The notes below the pieces were generated by a model. The model did no database searches. It had not been told where the DNA came from and saw only the letters and a program-made list of their open reading frames with translations. DNA of 51,567 nt from positions 1-51,567 of the forward strand of contig JAGWBB010000004.1 in assembly GCA_021296095.1 (NCBI GenBank), in the 5' to 3' direction. Position numbers and translations under genes: made by a program. Below are positions 25,323-32,476 of this stretch, in pieces (position 1 is the stretch's first letter; every line of letters starts with the position of its first letter). The stretch comes from Desulfurellaceae bacterium (GTDB lineage Bacteria; Desulfobacterota; Binatia; Bin18).

Positions 25323-25607
25323 ATGGCGACGAAACTCTTTGTTGGGAATCTGTCCTTTAACACCACCCCGGAGGAACTGGAAGCCGCCTTCAGTCAGTCC
25401 GGAAGTGTGACCTCGGTGAATATCATCACCGATAAGTCTACCGGTCGCTCGCGGGGCTTTGGCTTTGTTGAAATGGGCAGCGGGGAAGAAGCCCAGGCTG
25501 CGATTGAAAACCTGCACGGGCAGGAGCTGCAGGGCCGTCCTTTGACCGTCAACGAAGCCAAGCCGCAGCAGCCGCGTGGCGGCCGCGACCGCGACCGGCG
25601 CTGGTAG
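25323..25607 (+). CDS. RRM-domain RNA-binding protein
   Basis: A 94-residue protein that is a single RNA-recognition motif. RNP2 is KLFVGNLS (residues 4-11) and RNP1 is SRGFGFVEM (about 43-51). A short basic tail with PRGGRDRDRRW follows. GGAGAAA lies 7 bases upstream of the ATG. Such short RRM proteins occur in cyanobacteria and many proteobacteria, bind single-stranded RNA and are often cold- or stress-linked. The terminator-like hairpin just upstream suggests control at the level of RNA structure. Confidence 0.93.
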   Translation: MATKLFVGNLSFNTTPEELEAAFSQSGSVTSVNIITDKSTGRSRGFGFVEMGSGEEAQAAIENLHGQELQGRPLTVNEAKPQQPRGGRDRDRRW

Positions 25608-25627
25608 ACAGGCTCTCGACTCCACAT

Positions 25628-25660
25628 CGGGTGTCTTGTCCAATCAGGACACCCGGCCTT
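25628..25660 (+). terminator. Possible terminator after the RRM gene
   Basis: CGGGTGTC at 25628-25635 pairs with GACACCCG at 25648-25655 across a 12-base loop. The tail GCCTTCTC is only weakly T-rich. It lies 20 bases after the RRM stop, where a terminator is expected. Confidence 0.45.
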
Positions 25661-25804
25661 CTCCCGCCTGGCGCGCGGCCGCAGGCCCGAAAAAGACAAA
25701 CGTCCGGGTTCCGATGCTCTGGGCAGACCTACGGGGTGTCATACGAAGCGCTGCGCATAGGGTATTCTTCCCGGCTTGGGTTTTGGGCTGTACGCATCCT
25801 GTTT

Positions 25805-26281
25805 TTACCCGGACTCCAGTGTGCCGGCGTCGGCTAGGGTCGCCGAGGCGATCCGGGCGTGGTCCGGTACGGCCGCCCGAACCCGGCGTCGAAAGACGGC
25901 CAGGCGGGGCGGGTGCGGGAAAAAGAACAGGTGGCTGCGACAGTTACAGTCAGACGCCCCAAAACCGGGCAGCGGGACCTGCGCCGAGCCCAGGCGTCCC
26001 ACGCTCTCCGCCCAGCTATGCTCGCGGTGCTGCGGGTCGTGGCTGTACCAGACCAGCTCGGGCGCGGTAGCCCGGCGCAGATAGTCAATGTGCCAGTGGG
26101 GGCGTTCCGAGACCCGGCAGTGGTGGCGGAGCCGGACGCGCAGACCGCCCGGACCAAAGGCGCTGCCGATATAGACATACCAGCCGGGCCGGACCGCCAG
26201 ACTGCCACACCGACCGATTTGGATACGCCCGCCGGATCGGGCGCGCAGCAGCAGCGCATAAGTGCCGGGCCGGGCGTCCAT
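25805..26281 (-). CDS. GIY-YIG nuclease-like protein (DUF123)
   Basis: A 158-residue protein. It begins PGTYALLLRA, followed by GWYVYIGSAFGPGGLRVRLRHH, the GIY-YIG core of the DUF123 subgroup. It then has HWHIDYL and a C-terminal LPGFGASDCNCRSHLFFF, the Cys-containing tail typical of the subgroup. DUF123 proteins are found in archaea and bacteria and are presumed DNA nucleases. It starts 13 bases after the stop of the phosphatidyltransferase gene, so they are likely co-transcribed, though no functional link is obvious. Confidence 0.85.
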   Translation of the reverse strand: MDARPGTYALLLRARSGGRIQIGRCGSLAVRPGWYVYIGSAFGPGGLRVRLRHHCRVSERPHWHIDYLRRATAPELVWYSHDPQHREHSWAESVGRLGSAQVPLPGFGASDCNCRSHLFFFPHPPRLAVFRRRVRAAVPDHARIASATLADAGTLESG

Positions 26282-26294
26282 ACCGAGGCCCGCC

Positions 26295-27536
26295 TCAGGC
26301 GTCGAGCGAGCGCGACGAGAAGACCGCCCAGTTCAGCCGTCCGGCTTTGTGCAGCAGGACGGCCAGAATGCACCAGAACACCTGAACGCCAATCGCCGCG
26401 CTCCACAGGAACCACGAGAGTTTCTGGACCAGGGCGCACAGCAGGACGATGATCGAGTAGTCACGGCTGGTCAGCCCCTCGATCATATTCTGGATGATCG
26501 CGTTCTCCCAGCCGCCCTGCTGTTTGCCCTGTTCCTCGGTCTTCTCGGCCATGGTCACAAAGGGAAAACAGATCGCCGCCCCAACAGCCAGGGCGCCGCC
26601 CAGCAGGGGCGCGTAGGTGGCCCCGCCCTGTTTCCAGACCGCGATGCCAACCCCCACAAAGATGGCGATATGGACCAGGGTATCGAGGGTGATGTCGAGC
26701 CAGGCTCCCAGGGGGGACTCCAGAAACTTCACCCGGGCGACCTCGCCGTCAACACAGTCTACGACTGCGGACAACTGCAACAGCAGGCCGCCCAGAATCG
26801 GCCAGGCATAGCCCCCGCCCCAAAAGCAGGCCGCCCCCAGCAGACCGACCCCGCACGACAGCAGGGTGATGTGGTTGGGCGTCAGCGGGGTACGGAGCAG
26901 CAGACGGGTCAAGGGACGCGACAGCTTACGGTTGAGGTAGGCATCAACCAGACCGTCCCGGGGGTTGGGCAGAGACAGCAGCAGGGCTTTCTCAACGCCG
27001 GCAGCCAGACTGGGGCGAGACACCTGGGCCAGAAAATAGCCCTCGGCCGCAAAGCGCTGCACCGCTGCGCCCCAGTCTCCCCCAGCCAGCTCGGCGCCTG
27101 CGGTTTGCAGGCGCGCCAGGGCCGTGGGCAGGGCGGGCAGCGGGAAGACGACCAGCGCGCAGTCCTGTGGCGCTTGGCCCACCGCCCAGACAGCCTGGGG
27201 CGCCGCCGCCTCGGCCAGGTCGCGGGCCAGATCGGCCGCAAACACGGTCTGGACCTCAAAGGCGAGACACTGCTCAGCGTCCGGCCCGCCCGGCTGCGGG
27301 TCGGGAGGCGTCTCCTGCGGACCGAGCCACACCAGCCGGCTGCTCAGCCGCAGGTCGCCGGCCAGCGAGCGGCGCAGCGCGCTCGTCTGTTCGGCCGTGT
27401 GGGCGGAGACCAGATAGCAGGTTTTTGCGCCGGCGCGTTGGGCGGTGAAAATCGCCCGCTTGAGCAGGGACAGCCCGCCGACCACAGTCAGCGGATGATA
27501 GCGGGTGGGCAACAGAATGACAGCGGCACTAATCAT
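26295..27536 (-). CDS. CDP-alcohol phosphatidyltransferase with N-terminal nucleotidyltransferase-like domain
   Basis: A 413-residue protein. Residues about 195-405 are a CDP-alcohol phosphatidyltransferase with the full motif D-x2-DG-x2-AR-x8-G-x3-D-x3-D, seen as DCVDGEVARVK...GAWLDITLD, and several membrane helices. Residues 1-190 resemble a sugar-nucleotide/CTP transferase fold, as in the inositol-phosphate cytidylyltransferase/DIPP synthase fusions. However, the usual G-x-G-T-R nucleotide loop after the first strand is replaced by AVILLPTRYHP, so this domain may be inactive. The product is probably a phospholipid or a phosphodiester such as DIPP; the alcohol acceptor is unknown. It is divergent from pyk. 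Confidence 0.85.
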   Translation of the reverse strand: MISAAVILLPTRYHPLTVVGGLSLLKRAIFTAQRAGAKTCYLVSAHTAEQTSALRRSLAGDLRLSSRLVWLGPQETPPDPQPGGPDAEQCLAFEVQTVFAADLARDLAEAAAPQAVWAVGQAPQDCALVVFPLPALPTALARLQTAGAELAGGDWGAAVQRFAAEGYFLAQVSRPSLAAGVEKALLLSLPNPRDGLVDAYLNRKLSRPLTRLLLRTPLTPNHITLLSCGVGLLGAACFWGGGYAWPILGGLLLQLSAVVDCVDGEVARVKFLESPLGAWLDITLDTLVHIAIFVGVGIAVWKQGGATYAPLLGGALAVGAAICFPFVTMAEKTEEQGKQQGGWENAIIQNMIEGLTSRDYSIIVLLCALVQKLSWFLWSAAIGVQVFWCILAVLLHKAGRLNWAVFSSRSLDA

Positions 27537-27673
27537 ATGACGTTCTCGGTGGACGGTCGGCTCCCCGCCCCCACCTCTGTCATATATGCTATTTTGACAC
27601 CTGTCAGCTACGGACCAGCCGGGTCCTGTCCCGGAAGTGCACTACCCACAGGTCCAAAGGAGATATCAGCCGC

Positions 27674-29083
27674 ATGCTCCCGCTCAACGACCGCAAAACC
27701 AAGATCGTGGCCACTATCGGGCCGGCCAGCGACTCCCCGGACCAGCTCCAGGCCCTGTTGACGGCCGGAATGAACGTCGCCCGGCTCAACTTCTCCCACG
27801 GCAGCCACGATGAACATGGCCGACGGATCGGGCGTTTGCGCCGGCTGGCCGAAACCGCCGGTAGGCCGCTGGCCATTCTCCAGGATTTGGCCGGTCCCAA
27901 GGTGCGCATCGGCGACTTTGCTGCTGGCCCCATCGAGCTGCAAGCCGGCGGGCGTTTTACGCTGACCTCCCGGCCCGTTGTCGGCGACCGGGATGCGGTA
28001 TCGGTCTCCTACGCCCGGCTGCCCCAGGAGGTCAGGCCCGGGGATACGCTGCTGCTGGCCGACGGCCAGATTGAGCTGGAGGTCAGACAGGTCGGCGGCC
28101 ACGACATTCGGTGCGCGGTCGTGGTCGGAGGAACGCTGAGCGCCAACAAGGGAGTCAACTGCCCCTCGGGGCTGATGGGGCTGCCGATCCTCGACGAGCA
28201 GGACAGCGTCGATCTGCGCTTTGGGATTGAGCGGGGCGTCGATTATATCGGCCTGTCGTTTGTCCGCACGGCCGACGACGTGGTGACCGCCAAGCGGGCC
28301 ATTGCAGCCTGTGGGAGCGAGACACCGGTGATCGCCAAAATCGAAACCCAGGCCGCGCTGGGCAATTTTTCCAAGATTCTGGCTGCAGCCGACGGCATTA
28401 TGATTGCCCGCGGGGATCTGGGCATTGAGACCCCGTTTGCCCGTGTCCCCCACATCCAGAAGCGCCTGATCCGGGAGGCCAACCAGCAGGCCAAGCCGGC
28501 CATTACCGCCACCCATATGCTGGTCTCGATGGTCACCTCGCCCCGCCCTACCCGCGCCGAAGTCGCCGATGTGGCCAACGCCGTGCTGGACGGCAGCGAT
28601 GCAGTCATGCTGTCCGAAGAAACCGCCGTCGGCCGCTATCCGGCCCGGGCGGTGCGCACCATGGCCGATATCGCTCAAGAGACCGAACAGACCCTCACCC
28701 GGCGGCTCGACTGGAGCATCCCCCCCGACAGACCTGATGCCGAGGCCGACGCGATGGCTCACGCCGCCTGCGATATTGCCGCCACGCTCGAGGTCGCGGC
28801 CCTGGCGACCGTCACCGTGTCCGGCTTTACCGCCCTGCGGATTGCCAAGTACCGTCCGCCGCAGCCCATTGTGGCCGTCACCCCGCGGGCGGAAACCTAC
28901 CGGCGTCTGGCCCTGGTCCACGGGGTCATTCCGATCCTGCTGCCGACCGCGACTGAGGACCGTGAGGCGTTGCGGCGCGACGCTCGGGAACTCTTGCGCG
29001 GTTCCGGCTTGGCGGGCCGCAAGGTGGTGTTTATTTCCTTTGTCTCGGACGCGAGCTACATTCTGACCACCGAACTCTTATAG
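27674..29083 (+). CDS. pyk: Pyruvate kinase
   Basis: A 469-residue enzyme of normal length that makes ATP and pyruvate from phosphoenolpyruvate in glycolysis. Family marks: KTKIVATIGPAS at the start, RLNFSHGSH, LQDLAGPKVRIG, the active-site segment PVIAKIETQAAL with the general Lys, MIARGDLGIE, and DAVMLSEETAVG. The C-terminal domain is complete. AAGGAG lies about 11 bases upstream. It converges on nadE, with the two stop codons overlapping by six bases. Confidence 0.96.
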   Translation: MLPLNDRKTKIVATIGPASDSPDQLQALLTAGMNVARLNFSHGSHDEHGRRIGRLRRLAETAGRPLAILQDLAGPKVRIGDFAAGPIELQAGGRFTLTSRPVVGDRDAVSVSYARLPQEVRPGDTLLLADGQIELEVRQVGGHDIRCAVVVGGTLSANKGVNCPSGLMGLPILDEQDSVDLRFGIERGVDYIGLSFVRTADDVVTAKRAIAACGSETPVIAKIETQAALGNFSKILAAADGIMIARGDLGIETPFARVPHIQKRLIREANQQAKPAITATHMLVSMVTSPRPTRAEVADVANAVLDGSDAVMLSEETAVGRYPARAVRTMADIAQETEQTLTRRLDWSIPPDRPDAEADAMAHAACDIAATLEVAALATVTVSGFTALRIAKYRPPQPIVAVTPRAETYRRLALVHGVIPILLPTATEDREALRRDARELLRGSGLAGRKVVFISFVSDASYILTTELL

Positions 29084-31102
29084 CTCGTCCTCCAACTCGG
29101 CCAACCAGTGGGCGACCTGGGCGTCGCTCGGCATGCGCCAGTCGCTGCGCGGCGACAGGCTCACCGAACCGACCTTGGGGCCGTCCGGCAGACACGAACG
29201 CTTGTACTGATTGGCAAAGAAGCGGCGCAGAAACACCCGCAGCCAGCGCCGGAGTTCCGGCGGCGCGTAGGCCCGGCTGAAACGCGCCTGAGCGGCCAGG
29301 TACAGAATCTTGGCCGGCGCGGTGCCATAGCGCAAAAAATGGAACAGAAAGAAGTCGTGCAGTTCATACGGGCCGATGATGTCTTCGGTCTCCTGGACAA
29401 TGTCGCCGGCCGGGCTGGTTGGCAGCAGCTCGGGCGAGATCGGGGTTGCAAGCACGGCCCGCAGCGTGGCCTGGACGGCCCCGCTGAACTCGTGCTCGGC
29501 CGCCCAGGCGACCAGAAAACGGACCAGGGTCTTGGGAATGCCCACATTCGGGTTGTACATGCTCATGTGATCGGCATTATACGTGGCCCAGCCCAGGGCC
29601 AGCTCGGACAGGTCTCCGGTCCCGATCACAAACGCACTGTTCATCAGCAGACTGGTCCGCATCCGGGCCTGCACGTTCTCAAACACCAGATCGTGGCGCG
29701 CCTCGGGCGGCAGCTGCTTCAGCTTGTGGCTCAGTGCCTCGACGCTCAGCCCGTCCAGCCGGATGCCGAACGGCCGGTGACCGAGGGCCCGCATCTCGTC
29801 CAGACACAGCTGGCGAATATCGATCTGGCGGCTGCTCACGCCGAGCTGGTGCATGAGGTCGGTCGCATTCTTTCTGGTGCGCTGCGTCGTGCCATAGCCG
29901 GGCATGGTCAGGGCCTGGATGCGCTGGCGCGACAGCCCGATCGCATCCGCAGTCCGACACGTCACCAGCAGGGCCAGGGTCGAGTCCAGCCCGCCCGACA
30001 CCCCAATCGCCACCGGCGGGGTGCTGAGGTGGCGCAGACGCCCGCCCAGGCCCGCGACCTGGATGCGAAAGACTTCTTCGCAGCGTTCGCGCAGGTCGTC
30101 CTGCCCGGCCGGAACAAAGGGCTGGGCCTCCACCCGTCGCGCCAGGCGAGCCGGGGTCGGACGCGAGGCCAAGGCGAACGGCTGGCGTCGCAGGCGCGGC
30201 AGCCGGGGGTCGCGGGCGTCGTGAAAACTGCCCATCCGCAGCCGGTCGGCGTGCAGGCGCTCGAGATCGACATCGGCCACACACAAGGTCTCGTCCTGGC
30301 CAAAAGGCCCGGACTCGGCCAGCAGGGTGCCGTTTTCGGCAATCAGGCAGTGGCCGCCAAAGGCCAGGTCGGTGCTGGATTCCCCGCCACCACAGGCGCT
30401 GTAGACATAGGCGGCAATACACCGGGCAGCCTGACCGGTCACCAGCTGACGACGGTAGGCAGCCTTGCTCGTTCCCTCATTGCTGCCCGACAGATTGACC
30501 AGCACGGTCGCGCCCTCAAGGGCCTGACGCGAACTGGGCGGTTGCGGCACCCATAGGTCTTCACAGAGTTCAACCCCGACAGCGAGGTGCTGCCAGCCGT
30601 CGGCCACAAACACGAGGTCATTGCCAAACGGGACCGGCCGGCCGAACAGGCTGATGTCCGGGCTCGGGGCGGCCGCAGCCGGAGCAAACCAGCGGCGCTC
30701 GTAAAACTCCCGGTAGGTGGGCAGAAAAGACTTGGGCACGACCCCCAGCAAGGCGCCCTGATAGATGACCGCCGCGCAGTTAAACAGCTGGCCCTCGACA
30801 GCCAGCGGCAGGCCGACCAGGACCAGCCCGGAAAACCGTCCGGGGGTGTGTCCGGTGAGGTCTTCCAGGGCAGCCAGCGCGGCCCGCTGGAGGGGCTGGT
30901 GGTGAAACAGGTCGGCGCAGGTATAGCCGGTCAGACACAACTCGGGAAAAACCAGGACGGCGACATCCTGGTCCTGGGCGCGTTCCAGCATGGCCAGGAT
31001 ACGCTGGGCGTTAAAGCCGCAGTCGGCAACCCGGACGGACGGCGAAGCCGCCGCGACCCGGACAAACCCAAACCCGGCATGGTCGGCGAATGGCACGGAC
31101 AT
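29078..31102 (-). CDS. nadE: Glutamine-dependent NAD+ synthetase
   Basis: A 674-residue two-domain enzyme. The N-terminal glutaminase (nitrilase fold) has the Glu-Lys-Cys triad in VFPELCLTGYT, KSFLPTYREF and VGVELCEDLW. The C-terminal ATP-pyrophosphatase domain has the P-loop IGVSGGLDSTLAL, then TGDLSELALGWATYN-like and YNPNVGIPKTLV segments. It amidates deamido-NAD+ with glutamine-derived ammonia, the last step of NAD synthesis. Length matches the bacterial glutamine-dependent type. Confidence 0.95.
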   Translation of the reverse strand: MSVPFADHAGFGFVRVAAASPSVRVADCGFNAQRILAMLERAQDQDVAVLVFPELCLTGYTCADLFHHQPLQRAALAALEDLTGHTPGRFSGLVLVGLPLAVEGQLFNCAAVIYQGALLGVVPKSFLPTYREFYERRWFAPAAAAPSPDISLFGRPVPFGNDLVFVADGWQHLAVGVELCEDLWVPQPPSSRQALEGATVLVNLSGSNEGTSKAAYRRQLVTGQAARCIAAYVYSACGGGESSTDLAFGGHCLIAENGTLLAESGPFGQDETLCVADVDLERLHADRLRMGSFHDARDPRLPRLRRQPFALASRPTPARLARRVEAQPFVPAGQDDLRERCEEVFRIQVAGLGGRLRHLSTPPVAIGVSGGLDSTLALLVTCRTADAIGLSRQRIQALTMPGYGTTQRTRKNATDLMHQLGVSSRQIDIRQLCLDEMRALGHRPFGIRLDGLSVEALSHKLKQLPPEARHDLVFENVQARMRTSLLMNSAFVIGTGDLSELALGWATYNADHMSMYNPNVGIPKTLVRFLVAWAAEHEFSGAVQATLRAVLATPISPELLPTSPAGDIVQETEDIIGPYELHDFFLFHFLRYGTAPAKILYLAAQARFSRAYAPPELRRWLRVFLRRFFANQYKRSCLPDGPKVGSVSLSPRSDWRMPSDAQVAHWLAELEDEL

Positions 31103-31135
31103 GCTCTTTCCGCGGCGCTGGTTCAGCGCGAACCG

Positions 31136-31537
31136 CTAGGATAAACGGTCGAAATGGACCTCAATGTGGGTCGGCTGGATACGTTTTTCGAGAGCCCGGC
31201 GGATGGACCGCTTGAGGACGCTGCGGGTGGGCGGAAACAGGAGGCCCAGCCCGATTGCATCGGTCAACACGCCGGGCGTAATCAGCAGCACGCCCGCGGC
31301 CAGAATCAGGACCCCGTCGATCAACTCATTCGCCGGCGTCACCCCCCGCTGCGACTCGGTCTGGATCTTGCGCCACGTCCGCCAGCCCTCCAGTCGGGCC
31401 AGATACGCCCCGGCCATGCCCGTGCCGAGGACGAGCAGGATGGTCGGCCCGGCCCCCAGGTAGGTCCCGATGGTAATCAGCAGGTAGAGTTCGATCAGGG
31501 GCACGAGGGTGAAGAGGAGGAACAGACGGAAAAACAT
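31136..31537 (-). CDS. fxsA: FxsA family membrane protein
   Basis: A 133-residue membrane protein with three to four helices. It has the FxsA pattern: N-terminal FLLFTLVPLIELYLLI, then a GWRTWRKIQTESQRG loop, and LIDGVLILAAGVLLITPG followed by DAIGLGLLFPPTR. FxsA in E. coli counteracts F-plasmid exclusion of phage T7; the chromosomal role is not well defined. It lies 33 bases upstream of nadE on the same strand and may be co-transcribed with it. Confidence 0.9.
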   Translation of the reverse strand: MFFRLFLLFTLVPLIELYLLITIGTYLGAGPTILLVLGTGMAGAYLARLEGWRTWRKIQTESQRGVTPANELIDGVLILAAGVLLITPGVLTDAIGLGLLFPPTRSVLKRSIRRALEKRIQPTHIEVHFDRLS

Positions 31538-31740
31538 GGATTCAGTGAAACAAAAGACAGCTCAAATGTCAAAAGGCAAAACGCAAATGGCAAAAGCTTA
31601 AAACGACTACAAAGCTGTCAGAAGCGCCTTCTCTTTCTCAGCTTTGACCTTTGACTTTTGACCTCTCATCCGACTGGGTCGCTGGCACGACGCAACCGAA
31701 TGTGTCAGATTCAAGAGCCTAGCTTGGAGAGGAGGCTGCG
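31538..31740. other. AT-richer divergent intergenic region
   Basis: About 200 bases between fxsA and the HAD gene. It is clearly less GC-rich than its surroundings. It contains repeated short TTTGAC-like words near 31645-31665 and a separated inverted pair (GACAGCT near 31556, AGCTGTC near 31615). It probably holds divergent promoters. No gene is seen. Confidence 0.4.
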
Positions 31741-32475
31741 ATGGCTGCGGTTCGGGCCGTGCTGTTTGACTTCGGCGGAACGCTTTTTGACTATGAAACC
31801 CTGGCCGCAGGCGAGCGGGAAACCCTGATTGACCTCGCCCGCTGGGCAGGTGTTAAGGCCGACGAGCGGGACATCCGACGGACCTATCGGGCGACGCTCA
31901 AGCACGTCTTTTACGACTACCTGGACCGTCCGTATTATCTGCACCGTGACTTGTTCGACGAGGTCTTGCACGGTCTGGCCAACGCCTACGGGGTGAGCCT
32001 CAGCACCGAGTTGCTCGGCCGCTACCGGGCGGCTCAGTTCGCACGCCGGACACAAGACTTCGTCCTGCGGGACGGCGTTCAAGACACGCTTCGCGCCCTC
32101 CGCAGCTGCGGACTCCACCTCGGCATCGTCAGTAATGTGGACGATGACCAGTTCAGCCATATGATGCAGATCAGCGGCCTGGCGCCGTATTTTGACGCGC
32201 TGCTGACCAGCCAGCAGGCCCGGTCGTGCAAGCCCGATCCAGGCATCTTTCGCCGAGCCCTGGAACAGGCTGGCTGTGAGCCGCACCACGCCTTTTTTGT
32301 CGGTGACTCGCTGGACCAGGACATTGCCGGCGCCAACCGGCTGGGGCTGCGGTCGGTCCTGATCTGGTCCCGGGATGACCAGCCGCCGCCCGACCGCGAG
32401 CCGCGCCCCCAACACGTCATTCGCCATATTCCGGACCTGCTGCCGCTTATCGCCGAGGCACAGAAGGACGGCTGA
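31741..32475 (+). CDS. HAD superfamily hydrolase
   Basis: A 244-residue HAD subfamily IA protein. Motif I is LFDFGGTLFD (nucleophile Asp10). The usual second Asp is Gly, a variation found in some HAD-IA groups and in dehalogenase/phosphonatase-like members. Motif II is IVSNVDDDQF, the Lys motif is in SCKPDPGIF, and motif IV is FFVGDSLDQDIAGA. A helical cap lies between motifs I and II. GGAGAGGAGG precedes the start. It is coupled to the AsmA-like gene, whose start overlaps the stop of this gene. Substrate unknown. Confidence 0.9.
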   Translation: MAAVRAVLFDFGGTLFDYETLAAGERETLIDLARWAGVKADERDIRRTYRATLKHVFYDYLDRPYYLHRDLFDEVLHGLANAYGVSLSTELLGRYRAAQFARRTQDFVLRDGVQDTLRALRSCGLHLGIVSNVDDDQFSHMMQISGLAPYFDALLTSQQARSCKPDPGIFRRALEQAGCEPHHAFFVGDSLDQDIAGANRLGLRSVLIWSRDDQPPPDREPRPQHVIRHIPDLLPLIAEAQKDG

Positions 32476-32476
32476 T

